This document shows positions 23,689 to 35,105 of a stretch of DNA of 64,000 nucleotides, in pieces. The stretch covers positions 3,619,001 to 3,683,000 of the forward strand of contig JAIQDT010000027.1 in assembly GCA_021521415.1 (NCBI GenBank), in the 5' to 3' direction. Numbering within the stretch: the stretch's first letter is position 1; each line of letters starts with the position of its first letter. Source of the DNA: Bidens hawaiensis (Eukaryota > Streptophyta > Magnoliopsida > Asterales > Asteraceae). Position numbers and translations under genes: made by a program. The notes beneath the pieces were generated by a model, which had not been told where the DNA came from, searched no databases, and saw only the letters and a program-made list of their open reading frames with translations.

Positions 23689-25302
23689 CTTGTCCTCGTG
23701 GTCAAAATCAAAATTCTTCTACACCACGAGGTAATGATGCTGAAAAGAAACCGTCAACTTCTGGATCACAAGAAATGTTAGCTTATGGAAATGATTGGTC
23801 ACAATGATTGCTGTATAATGATAATCAAGCTAATTTGGCTATGATTGGTCACAAGATGCAAGTGGAAGTGAGCTGTCCTCTAACAACGATTCTGAATCTG
23901 ATTCTGACAACTCTTGTGACAAGCCTCCAACTGTTTTTGCTTGCATGGCTAAGATCAATGAGGTTAGTCATTCTGTCTCTGCTACTTCATCTGTTAAAGT
24001 AACTTGTGTTGAATGTGAGACTAACAAACCTAAGTTAGAGTCTTTGAAGAATCATAATGATAATTTAGTGAAAGAGATTGCTTCACTTAAGTTTACATAT
24101 CGACAATCTCTTGAATCTCAAATAAGATCTCGATAGAAGATTGAAGCTTTGTCGTTAAGTAACCATGATCTTAAGGCTGAGTTATAGGTTAAAATGACAA
24201 TCAATGATCAAAAGTTTCAAGAAATCATGAAACATAGATCAAAGATAACTGAACCTGAGAATGAGGTTCTCGAGTTGAAAAACAAATTGGGTAAATTTAG
24301 AAATTCATCAATTTGGCTTAATGAAATAATAGAAGTATCTGGTAAGCAAAAAGACTCAATGAAAGGTATAGGTTTTGTTGAGGTTAACCCAATTAAGACT
24401 AAGAAACCAGAAAAGCCTAAAGTTTCAGATGAGGATTTGATGCGCTTTATCAATCCTACTATTTCAAAGTTGACATCTGGTCGTGTGTTTAAGTTGAAAG
24501 GGATTGACACAATGTTATCTGAGAAAGACATTCCAATTAGTACCATTATACCAGAACTGATTGAAAGTGTTTTTCACAATGAAACTTCTAAGATTTAAGA
24601 TCTTGAACGTCGGTATGCTCAAGTTAAAACATCAATGACATCTTATCCTTTGACTAAAGAAAAAAAAGTTTTAAAACAAGCTAAGAAAGTTCAGTTTGTA
24701 AAATCTACTGGAACTGATACTTTGCAAAGTTTTTCTAATTGTTCTAATTTGGATTTTTATCATAAAAAGAAGTCAGTGTCATCTGATGATTAACTAAAAG
24801 CTTTACCAAGAATGTGACTTATCATCCTTCTTTGTCATATGCTACTATTAAACCTCAAAATCATCGTGTAGACATCAGAAGTTGTTTTCTTTGCAGTCAA
24901 CAAGGTCATGTTGTGAGAAACTGTGGTCAACAGAAATTTCAAAATCTCCATCCTTTTGTCAAGGACCATTCAAAACCGGTTCCTGTGATAAAGGAGATTC
25001 TGAAACGTCATGTGTCATGTGAAGATGATACACACATTATGTTTTAAAACGTGAATCCTTGAAAGGTAATTCATGTGAATGAAACTCATGGTCAAGTGAA
25101 ACCAAAATTTATCCCAATTGAGCCCATATGTAAGAACACAAATTCAAACATTGTTCAAGCTGCTTATCTAAGACGAAAGTCTAAAAAGCCGGTAACTTAT
25201 ACTCAAGTGGCTGAACAACAGTTAAAGTTTGTTCAAGTTAATGTTCCAAGAGAAACTCAAAAGGTGCCCAAGACTGAGGCCTGGGCTGACTTTATGAACT
25301 AA
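23689..25302 (+). pseudogene. gag: Copia gag, 3' part, broken
   Basis: The frame resumes with CPRGQNQNSSTPRGND. It is followed by an acidic/serine tract, long heptad-like charged segments (24020-24540, such as ENEVLELKNKLGKF) and a second CCHC motif (CFLCSQQGHVVRNC, about 24883-24924). There are stops at 24134, 24185, 24596 and later. A coiled-coil C-terminal extension is larger than in most Copia Gag proteins. The closing frame ends at 25302, before a TTTTCTGTGTAG tract. Confidence 0.75.
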
Positions 25303-25319
25303 TCATTTTCTTTTCTGTG

Positions 25320-25841
25320 TAGGGTACATCCAAGACCATTTCTGGTGAGAACTGGATAACGGATAGTGGATGTTCTCATCATATCACTGGAAATCTCAAC
25401 CTCTTATCAAATGTGAGAAATACTCAAGGGGGTTATGTAGCATTTGCTGGGAATTCTAGAGGCATGATCACATAAGAAGGTGAAGTTTCAAATGGTAACA
25501 TTACTTTTGAAAAGGTCAATTACTGTGACAAGGTGGACAATAATTTATTGAGTGTGTCGCAAATCTGCCATAAAAAGTATACCACGATATTTACTGATAA
25601 AGAGTGTTTTATCTTGAAACCGGGATACGTGATTCCCGAGGACATGGTTGTCATGCGATCACCACGATCAAATTATATTTATGTCTTAAATATGAGTTCT
25701 AAATTATCAAAGTCTATCGAAACATGTTTTGTCTCCAAAGCAACCGAGAAGGACTCTATTCTATGGCATCGTAGAATGGGTCACATACATGTTCATAAGA
25801 TGAATTATTTAATGGCTAATGACTTAGTTGAGGGTGTCTCG
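25320..25841 (+). pseudogene. pol: Copia protease and gag-pre-integrase, truncated
   Basis: WITDSGCSHHITG holds the aspartic protease DSG motif. One stop lies near 25475. The frame continues through NLLSVSQIC to LWHRRMGHIHVHKM, the gag-pre-integrase motif that precedes copia integrase, and then runs straight into the 3' LTR. Integrase, RT and RNase H are deleted. TTTTCTGTGTAG just before the domain resembles a splice acceptor. Confidence 0.88.
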
Positions 25842-25993
25842 TATTAATATTATCGTTCACATACATACAACTAATATATACATATATAACATATAATCAA
25901 GATTAACAATGAACTAGATCCTTAGGTTAATTATTTATATACATATCATATCTGCAATCTGTGTGTGTTAGGATTAACAACCGAGTTCAAACA
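25842..25993 (+). repeat. Copia 3' LTR, last 152 bp only
   Basis: TATTAATATTATCGTTCAC to TTCAAACA matches 18487-18638 at almost every base. The first 370 bp of the LTR went with the internal deletion. The two breakpoints share no long homology. Confidence 0.9.
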
Positions 25994-26990
25994 ACCATAT
26001 GTATGTATGTATGTAGGTGTATGATGTTTTTATACTAAGCCGCAGGTGAAACCGAAATGATCTAAAACACATGGGCACCCTTACCCATGCACTCTCGTTG
26101 GCATTTAACAGCCATTTTCTCCAAAGTATGTACTATGTCTAACACCACATAGCAGAATGTAACAAGTTTAAATGACTATGCGCAGCTAGGTTAACATGTT
26201 CCGACATACCCCTCCGGCATGTCAGTTGTGTTTGTCAAACCGATAGAACTATTCACACGTCACCGGCATGAAGTTAATCACTTGTGTTTGTGGGTACTTT
26301 CAAGTGTTAGTACTTAGATAATTCACATTATCACAAGTTTTCAAGTATATACGTATATGTAAACACACTTTTCACCCCAAAAGTTCGTAAAACAGTTTAG
26401 AAAGTGGGATCATGAAACTCACCTTAATGTAGATCGAGCTGGTAATACGTATCAGTAACTAGAGTGTACCGATTATAGCTTGAATCCTATAACCGTTATA
26501 GTACCGTTAATACTAGTACAGTGTTTAAACTAAATCAGGCTTTATAACTAGTCTGAGTATAGCTGTTAGGCCCAGAACATGACCATAGTCTTAGATTGTA
26601 AGGTTGTATACTATGAAATGTTATCAGATTTGGCTTAGCTTCACCGTTTTACGAGCCTAGCCAAGTTGATCGTTTATGCATTTCTGGATTAGGTAAGATC
26701 ACACAAACTTAAGTAAACATATTGATTGATAAATAATTTGATTTATGAAAGAATTTTGAAGTTTCGGTATTTGGATTGATCGCAGGGTTCGTTTCCGTTT
26801 TCTTACGGGTTTGATTATACAAAACGCGTACAATCCACCCGAATTGTCCGAAAATCTCAGAAAGAGTTCGTTTATATCAAATTCGTCCAAAAACTATGAT
26901 ATTTGACAACTTTTGACATTTTGATATACCAGTCAGTTCGTTAATCACAAAACTGCCGGTTTCGATAAAAAATATAACTTAAATTTACAA
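25994..26990 (-). repeat. Inverted fragment of the giant gypsy LTR family
   Basis: The reverse complement matches about 5760-7100 of the 3887 LTR with divergence. It includes the donor block AAGGTGAGTTTCATGATCCC (near 26403-26422) and CTTTTGGGGTG. A short TATG repeat is at its left edge (about 25999-26012). Ends are approximate. Confidence 0.8.
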
Positions 26991-26994
26991 AACA

Positions 26995-28200
26995 TGGTAC
27001 AACTCCTCTACACAACCCGAGGTGAAGTTAAATACACGTTTCTTAGGTGATACGTAACCTAGAAAGTAACCTTCAATTGATTTTTCTTCAAATTTTCCGG
27101 CATCTTTCTTCAACATGGTACAAGGACACCCAAATGGTTCGAAGTACTTTTAATTAGGCTTACGTTTGTTCAGAAGCTCATAGCTTGTCTTTTGAAGCTT
27201 CTTCACAATCAAACCACGATTGAGCGTGTAACAAGCAGTATTCACAGCCTCATTCCAAAATTGAACAGGATGCTTAGAATCTGCAAGCATAGTTCTTGCT
27301 GCTTCAATCAGTGTTCTGTTTTTCCGTCCAGCCAACCCATTCTGTTGTGGTACATAAGGAGCACTATATTCTCTATGAATTCCCTTTTTTACACAAAAGA
27401 AATCTATTACATTGTTTTTAAACTCCGTACCATTATCACTTCGAATACGTCTTACTTTAAATTTGTATAGTGATTCGATCTTAGTGATTAAATTTTAAAC
27501 CAGAATGGGTGTCTGATCCTTTGAACTCATAAATAAGACCCACGAATATCTTGAATAATCATCAGTGACGACTAGACAATACCAATCACCAGCGATACTT
27601 GCACGATTTACTGGGCCAAAAAAATCCATACGAAGTCGTTCAAGTGGAGTATCAATGGTATTTATTAACTTAGATGGGTGTGACTTTTTCTTCTGTTTGC
27701 CCTTTTACAAGCAACACAGTTGCCTGATAACTTAAAATGTTTCAAAGAAACACCATCAACCAGATCATTTTTTATTTAATAATTCATTTTCCTGACATGA
27801 ATATGTCCCATTCTTCTGTGCCAGAGAATTGTGTCCTTTTCAGTTGCCTTAAAAACAAAACAAGTTTCCACATAAGTTGATACTTTAGAAGACATGTTCA
27901 ACACATAAATAGCATTCGATCGCGGAGAACTCATGACAACCATGTCCTCGGGAATAAGACATTCTTTATCACTAAATATAGAAGTGTATTTCTTATCACA
28001 TATTTGTGACACACTCAACAAGTTGTGGTCAACTTTATCACAATAATTAACTCTTTCATATGTGATACACCCATTTGACACATCACCCTCATTGGTGATC
28101 ATACCTCCCGAATTACCAGCAAACACAACATACCCTCCTTGTACATTTTTGACATTTGTTAAAAGATCAATGTCGCCGGTAATGTGACGAGAGCATCCAA
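26995..28200 (-). pseudogene. pol: Copia protease-integrase fragment
   Basis: Read on the minus strand it gives the protease tail (GCSRHITGDIDLL), NLLSVSQIC, LWHRRMGHIHVRKM, then the integrase core with MDFFGPV near 27630, RSDNGTEF near 27430 and a final motif at 27310-27350. That motif reads NGLAGRKNRT where the family has NGVAERKNRT, so the catalytic Glu is Gly (27327-27329 on the plus strand). One stop lies near 27497 and frames shift near 27775. The protease Asp-Ser-Gly is lost by fusion to the sequence at 28201. It is the same family as 25320-25841, in opposite orientation. Confidence 0.85.
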
Positions 28201-28500
28201 ACCGGTCTGTTATCATCTGTGACTTGGAGTAGTGCACACATACTGTGTTTCTTTTGGAAAGGGTACTCCATACCTGTATAAACACAAACAAAAAAAACAC
28301 ATTAAAAGTAATGATTAGTCATAAAGTTCACAACTTTGACATGAAATAAGTCATAATTTGAAGAAGAAAGGAAAAAATTTCTTTAAGAACCTGGTCCTCG
28401 ACAAATTGATAACCTACACATAAAACAGAGATGTTAGTAAAGATGAAATATAAGCCCCAATTCCGTACAATGAGTGTCGGAAAGCTATCAATTGAAAATC
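28201..28500 (-). pseudogene. Start of a long retroelement ORF, fused to copia protease
   Basis: On the minus strand this repeats, at about 90 percent identity by eye, the segment 43310-43630: leader, TTTATACAG acceptor-like site, and a coding start equivalent to MEYPFNKKHNMCAL. Homology stops near 28200, where copia protease sequence begins within a few bases. It also stops near 28500. Confidence 0.78.
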
Positions 28501-28898
28501 CGAGTTGTAACATATTGCCTACATGGATTGTTAGTTTTGTGTAGGTTTGCAAATTGCCTATACATATTTTTCGTTCCTTTAATTTTCACCTATAAATAAC
28601 TAATATTAACCTACACATAACTCATATTTGTGTACACAAATTGTTAGTTCATCTTTATTTGTGTTTTTCATCGACACATAACTTTCATTTTCACCATTTA
28701 TTTGTGTTTTACAATAGCACACTTTCAATTTCAACATATATTTGTGCTTTTAGTGTAGGACTACAACAAAGTGCTTTTAATCGTTATGATGGTATTATCA
28801 CAGAAAGTTTTATATATTATAAGATTTGTGTAGGAAATTAACAAAGTTTGTAGGCATATAATTGAATTCATAGATATAATATATATTTTGTTCATTGT
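28501..28898. other. AT-rich spacer, no gene seen
   Basis: Tracts of TTTGTGTTTT, CACATAA and ATATAT; no supported frame. It is the left flank of the CACTA insertion and continues at 31978. Confidence 0.6.
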
Positions 28899-28930
28899 CA
28901 CTAATAGAAAAAGGCCTTTAATGAAACAAA
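28899..28930 (+). repeat. CACTA left terminal inverted repeat
   Basis: CACTAATAGAAAAAGGCCTTTAATG pairs with the right end with few mismatches. TGT duplication precedes it. Confidence 0.9.
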
Positions 28931-29294
28931 TTGCATGTCATTAAAGGGGACACACGCAAATGTGTGTCATTGAAGCCCTTATCATAAACTGAAGATGACA
29001 TGCATTCCGCTTGTCATGTTTAATGACACGCATTTATGACACGCTTTTATTAGTCATGTTTACGACATCAATATACGACACACATTTATGCGTGGCATCC
29101 TATTGTTTTATATAAAAAAATACTTTTATATTTTTTTTGCATAATTACTAATTTTTACATTAATAGCACAAATATAGCAACAAAACTATTCATTTCATTG
29201 CTTAATTAGACATAATAAGACAAAATATTACAAATATTCTCAAGTTAACAAAAATATTGGTTAATAGTCAATACCAAACATATTACTATTAAAA

Positions 29295-29376
29295 AATAAA
29301 ATGTGTGCCGTAACTCGACCATTCTTCCCAAGCTGCACCAAAATCCGCCTCCTTGTATTCGTATTTGCCTCCCCAA
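29295..29376 (-). other. Possible captured exon inside the CACTA element
   Basis: Minus-strand translation gives GGKYEYKEADFGAAWEEW and ends at a stop after YGTHFIF. An acceptor-like TTCTTAG lies just upstream. The composition is protein-like and unlike the AT-rich surroundings. CACTA elements often carry host gene pieces, but I cannot name a source. Confidence 0.25.
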
Positions 29377-31945
29377 CCTAAGAAGAAAATTCAAAATGTA
29401 AATTGCTGAAAATTTTGATACTCGAGTAACAGCAGTAGACGTAGTCTATTTTTTGAATAAGAGAGAATGCTTTTTGTTAGGAAGAAAGTGGAGCTGTTGC
29501 ATACACGATCCTTCAATAGTCTGGACTCCGGAGTGAATAGACAAATATAACTGCAAAAAAGAAAATAAAATTGGTAGATATCATGTAAGCAAGAATACAA
29601 GGAATAGTAGCGGACATTATAAAAACATGCTGGCAGAAGAGGGCTCGCTTACAACTGGTTAACAAAACCTGCATACAACATTTAAAAAATATTACATAGA
29701 AACCTGTTAATGGTAATTCCTAAATGAATTTCTAAAACTAATTAAGGTTTCACTAAATTGCTATTAACCATGATCTAATTATTGAAAAATATAATAAAAG
29801 TGATTATAAACAGATTAGTACAATAGATAGGAAAGAAGTTTCAATGTCGTGTGTGCACTTCTAATATGCTAATGTGTATGGTACAGTGAGAAGTTCGTTG
29901 TTGTCATCCATATTGAAAATGCAGTGGTTGCTATAAGCCTATGAATACACAACAATACAATTTTAAAAGTATAAAATTATAATTCTTGACACCTAGGAAA
30001 TCTGATTTACATATAATGTTGCGTAGAGCCCTGACCCGAACCCGTTCTGTCCTGTAAATTTACTTAGAACCCTTAACCTGGCTAACCCGAACCCGTTTTG
30101 ACCCGTAAATTTTCTTAGAAGTTAGAACCCATAACACATTTTTCATTTTTCTTGTCAACCCGACATGTTTATAGGTTGACCCGTTTAACTGATTGTTATT
30201 TCTTAACTCTATACGAGGCAATGTGAGTTGCACATTGGCTGGAGACTACAATGATTGATAATCATGTTGCTTAACTAAAATTTTTGGATTTAAAAACATA
30301 AGCAAAGAGTACTTAGAAGTTAGAACATTAGTTGTTGGTTTAAGGATACCGACCTCAATAAGACTCTCAAAATACTACAATGCTGCATGATTTCAAATCC
30401 TGTAATGTTATACGAGGGTCACAGACCATTTGATTTTAAACGGGCCAGTTTGGCACGAATCATGTGAACACAACGCATACATGAAAGCAGCAAGGAGCCA
30501 ATAAGACAAAAGTACATATATACTCTAATTGGCATAAACAACTTAAGGTTAAAGGTTAATAACCGTAAATGAGTTAGTACATGTAACGTTCTTGTCCCTT
30601 AGAACATCTATTAACAATGCAGGTGCCGTGGAAGAAGGGGGGACACCATTTATATCTAAAATCATTATATCCTCATACAACACAACTATTATACAAAATA
30701 TTCAAAACTATGTCTTCAACAAGCATATAACATATACATAGCAATAATCTAATAAAAAACAGAGTATTATATCTCTATACGTATCCATTTAATACCATTG
30801 AGTACTTCTATGTCAAATATATCAATATGTTCATTCATTTATTTTCTACAATATTAACAAATGAACACAAACACGAACAAGAAAACTCCATTCGTTTAAT
30901 TGTTTGTGTTTAGTCATTTGTTTGATTGAAGTTGTGCATTTAAGCATTAAAAAAGGATACCAAAAACGATTAAAACAAAATTACATTAACGCTTTCTGGA
31001 CACATTGGTTGTAACATAAATTCACAAAGTAATGTCATGTCAATCCAATTTCTTTTATTCATCATCTTACAAACAATTTGAAAGTTGCAGAAACTAGTAA
31101 CTGTAAACTAATTCTATTTCAGTTATAATCTCTAAACCATAAAAAATTCAAGAGTTCATAACAAGCCCTAATTTTTCCCCCAAACTTCTTAATAGCCTAA
31201 TTTTTGTAAATCAATCATACTACATCAAATTGATCATTGAAACAATCAAACATAGGCTCCAGTTATCTAGTTAGTGAACTAATCATTTTGACCTCATCTC
31301 CTCTGTAACTAAAACTCATTCAATATATACAACCACTGAAAAACATGAAGAATTATGTGTATATTTAGAAGGATTTAGATTACGTATCTTACACCGGAAA
31401 ACATAACGACAGAGATAAAACCTCGGTGGTCATCGTTAACCTTTGTCATACCAACTGCAAATCCATAATGTTATTTGGCACATCATCAAAAGACGGATTG
31501 AGGAGGATGATCGACTCGTGAATTCAGAAGTGTCTGCAAACTCGATTCGTGATCTACTTAGGGTTCGTCTGATTCAGGAATTGACTTTGGTGGGTTGTGA
31601 GGGATCGATTAAGAGGCATACGAATGAAGCAAGACGAGGAAGAAATCGATTTAGGGTTGCAGATCAAGCAGGAGGTATAACAAAGAGGAAGCTAATGCTG
31701 GCTGGATATAGAGAGATGGAGCCCTAATTTTTTGAACACTCTTGGTGTTTAAAAAACATATAAATTTATTCAAAATTTCAAAGATGACACACAAATAGTT
31801 TTAAAGTGTATAATTTTATTTATTTTAATCTTTTATGACACTAAAACGATGATAAACAAAGGTGAAAGTCATCGTTTCTTCAAAGATGGAATTTTGTTAA
31901 TGACACGCGCTTTTGAACGTCAAAAATCACTGCGTGTCATAGTGC

Positions 31946-31977
31946 TCATGTCATTAAAGCCTATTTTTCTAGTAGTG
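31946..31977 (-). repeat. CACTA right terminal inverted repeat
   Basis: GTCATTAAAGCCTATTTTTC then TAGTAGTG; the terminal TAGTG is followed by the TGT duplication. Confidence 0.9.
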
Positions 31978-32696
31978 TGTATGTATAGGTAAACACAAGT
32001 TTATTTCTTATGTGTAGTAATTACTTTGAATTTATTAGTTATTCTATGTAGGTTGATTTGGGGATAAATATGAAAACACATCTGGATGTTTGAATTCATT
32101 TGGATAACTAAAACACTTAGAATATTATCTACGAAAATGGACAAATGATAGATTATTAAACAGTAATACAAAAAAAAATAGAAAAGAATAATATAATTTG
32201 TAACTTACATGTACACTTTATTAGTTACTAAAAAAAGGTATATAGAATTATGTCTAATTTACCCTTGTAATATAATAAATAGAAAAATAAAAAGAAAATT
32301 TTTGATTGATTTAAATAATTTCTCACACTTCTCGCAATAACTTGAATTGTCTCATGAACTTAACCTATACACACACACACACACACATATATATACGCGT
32401 ACATATATATATAGGATAAGCCTCCATGGCCGGTCGACCACCAATTGCCATCATCTACCGTCGCACATTATTGATCAGTGAGGCTGAATATGTTTCTCCT
32501 TAGCCGCCATCATTCATCCGGTCCACCACCAATTTCCATCACCTACCCTCAGACGTTTTTGATAAGTGTGGTTAAACGTGTTTCGTCGTAGCCACTGTCG
32601 GTCTTGAATTTCCTTCTCTTCCGATGTGGATGAACGTCTTTTGTCGTTGATCTAAGGGTTTGAACCATCTATTGTTCGGTTTGTTACTGATGTGCT
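31978..32696. other. Spacer with AC and TA microsatellites
   Basis: No gene is seen. An (AC)n run lies at about 32369-32387, followed by ATATATATACGCGTACATAT. A stretch rich in CCACC/CATC (32430-32640) continues after the solo LTR. GTGCT at 32692-32696 is the target duplication of the solo LTR. Confidence 0.65.
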
Positions 32697-33846
32697 TGTC
32701 AGGTCCCGATTTAAGGTAGATCTTTAAAAAATCAAGTCATAACTCGCACAGATAAATGTGTCGACAAGGGAGTTAATGACGGATTGTTATTTTTAGAAAG
32801 ATAAAAGTTTGTTAAAGGCGGAATCAATAACAAACAGGGTAGTTGCTGAAAAATAAATCAAAAGGTAACTAACACAATCAAGATTCACTCAAAAGATTTC
32901 CATACATATAATGTTCATCATACAAACGTTAATAGATTTAGGGTTTCTTGAAGGGAAAGCTATTTCCGTACAATTATATTCAGCCGTCTATCTTTTCGTC
33001 TCTGTCGTGTCCTTAAGGTGTGACCTAATTATTCCTTTTATAGGCCTGACACCTCAGGACAGCTGTCATTCCTTCTAGAAACCCTAAATATAACGTACAT
33101 ATCCAAATTACATAATCAAAATAATCCTTAGTGTAAAACAAGTCTTCCGGGTAGGCTATGTAGAAGTAAACTTCTCCAAGTAGACTTTGTGCTCTGCCTT
33201 CCTTGTTAGACTTGGTAACTTTGAAGTGTGCCCGGGAGCAGTTATCCGGGTATGCTTTACTTAGAGTATTTTCCAAAGGAAAATACTCACCAAGCATACT
33301 TCAATCTTCTCGATTATATCAGACTTTGCTCGACATAATCCAACGACCAACCTTGTTCTTCAATGGTCCTATCAACTCCTTTCTTGGAATAAGATTATTA
33401 GCAATGTGTGCTTGGTAGCGCTGTACCCTGTTTGAGTTGATCCTTGACCGATGATACTTAAGATAATTCATTATACATCAAAGCATACTTGAACCACTGT
33501 ATTATTAATGAATACCTTGCCCGGTCATCCAATCACTTGGCTTTCTGTGGTTGGTTAGCCAAGAGCTTACTCTGAAGTAAACCTTACTCGGCTATGAAGA
33601 ACAAACCTGATTGATATAGTGTACCTTGCTCGGGTATACACAAATTGTGAACCCTGCCCGGTTATCCACTAAAAAAGACTTCTTGAAGATAACCTTGCCC
33701 GAAGGGCAAAATATCATACCCGGCTAAGTAAAAGCTTGCTCGGATAACTTAGGTGTGCCCGGTTCCACACTTAGTCATTTCTGAGGAGGTCGAGAGGATT
33801 CCAATCTTCAAATATGATCAGTTTTGGGTCAAATCTTGACTCAACA
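32697..33846 (-). repeat. Solo LTR with perfect target duplication
   Basis: TG...CA ends (plus-strand TGTCAGG...CTCAACA), 1150 bp, flanked on both sides by GTGCT (32692-32696, 33847-33851). No internal region remains, so it arose by recombination between two LTRs. It is related to the LTR at 37384-38449. The motif CTTGCCCGG or CTTGCTCGG recurs ten or more times. A long hairpin lies at 33251-33297: TATGCTT...AAGCATA around GAGTATTTTCC/GGAAAATACTC. Confidence 0.92.
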
Positions 33847-33851
33847 GTGCT

Positions 33852-33963
33852 TATACAAACTTGCTGAAAGATAGGTTCCGAAAAAAGGGGTGATTAGCTC
33901 AAAGATTTGGGAACAAGAAAGCGAATAATGGTGCTCTATTGTGTGAAGAGATATTGCAGAGAG

Positions 33964-34000
<37 letters not shown>

Positions 34001-35105
34001 GGCAGAGGGCGTGGGGGTGAGGTAGGGGTGATGGTCAGATGATAGTGGAGATAGGTGGTGGTGTGGTGGGTAATGGTGTTCGGCTAGGGTTTAATGAAAA
34101 TGGGGAAAGGGGGTGATGCTTTTCTATTTTGTATTTTCAAATAGATGTATAAAATCATAAAACTACTCTCATGTGTATTGCAAATGACCATATTTAACCA
34201 GAAAAATTAATCGGGTCCAGACCAAAGTATAAAATGTGCAATATTCAAAAGCATTAACTACAAAACTTGTTATAGTTAAAGATTAAAATTTCATAAACAA
34301 TAAAGAAAAATTGTATATAAATATTCTCAAATATGCACTGTTAGAAAATAACAATCCCTACTAATTGTTTGGTTTCGTACGATCCATCTTTTAACATATA
34401 TATTTCCAAGAAGCCACGACTAATAGAAGCTTAACTATGTTACATTTTGGTCGCCGGAAAAATATTTTTGGCCAAAAATATATTTCTGGCCAAAAACCCA
34501 ACATTTTCACATCTAACCTCTTTCTAACAATAGATCAGAGCTTTAAGAACATTTTATAGTATAAGCCTCAATTATAAAGATTGTAGAAACACAAACCCTA
34601 AAACCACCGTCAAAGTCAGCATCGATATAAGGAGAGGGTCACACCTATAGATGAGATCGGAACCTCATCCATACCCGAAAGTACACATACCTAAAATCAG
34701 TAAATTTGATTACCCGTACCCTATTTTATGGTGCGATTACGGGTACAGGTACAGGTACTTTCAGGTACGATACTCGATTTGATACCACTTTGTTCCTTTT
34801 AAAAAAATCTCCACTAAACTTGGTATCGGTACCGTACAATACTTCAAAAGATATATCAATAATATATACCACAACCAAAACCGTAATCACGCAACAAAAA
34901 CATAATACTAAAACTAAATATCAAATAAACCATAATACATAATCAAGTAATGAATTTCAAAACATATAAAGTCTCCCATATTTGTGAATCAAAATCTTCG
35001 AACAAAATTAACTTATTGATGCAATGTGAAAGTAGTAGAAAAATGTGTTAATTTTTTTTCAAAGGTTTTTTCACAAAAAGTTGAGTTTTATATTTATTTA
35101 ATATG
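33852..35105. other. Spacer, no gene supported
   Basis: A (GA)n run at 33967-33998 is followed by a GGTG-rich stretch continuing the pre-insertion sequence of 32430-32696. Near 34710-34775 there are repeats of GGTACAGGTAC type; the short frame at 34706-34942 comes from them. Confidence 0.6.

Larger units (their letters stand above)
18117..25993 (+). mobile_element. Decayed Ty1/copia element with nested gypsy insertion
   Basis: It has a 5' LTR, PBS, leader, gag with CCHC knuckles, protease and gag-pre-integrase region. It then passes directly into the last 152 bp of its 3' LTR. Integrase core, RT and RNase H are deleted. Gag is split by a gypsy 3' end at about 20896-23688. Several stops lie in gag. 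No matching target duplication is seen at the two outer ends (TTTAC or TGTAC before, ACCAT after), in keeping with later rearrangement. Confidence 0.85.
28899..31977. mobile_element. CACTA (En/Spm-type) DNA transposon, non-autonomous
   Basis: The left end is CACTAATAGAAAAAGGCCTT. The right end, read inward on the other strand, is CACTACTAGAAAAATAGGCT. The CACTA ends are flanked by the 3-bp duplication TGT (28896-28898 and 31978-31980). Many sub-terminal TGACACGC/GCGTGTCA motifs lie within about 150 bp of each end, as expected for transposase binding. I see no transposase frame in 3.08 kb, so it would need one in trans. The frame at 31443-31727 has no motif I know. Confidence 0.92.

Noticed and set aside
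31443..31727. 94-codon charged frame near the right end of the CACTA element as transposase
   Set aside because: Too short and without a transposase motif; kept only as an unexplained frame.
34706..34942. 78-codon frame with GTGTGTF
   Set aside because: Produced by a GGTACAGGTAC-type simple repeat.
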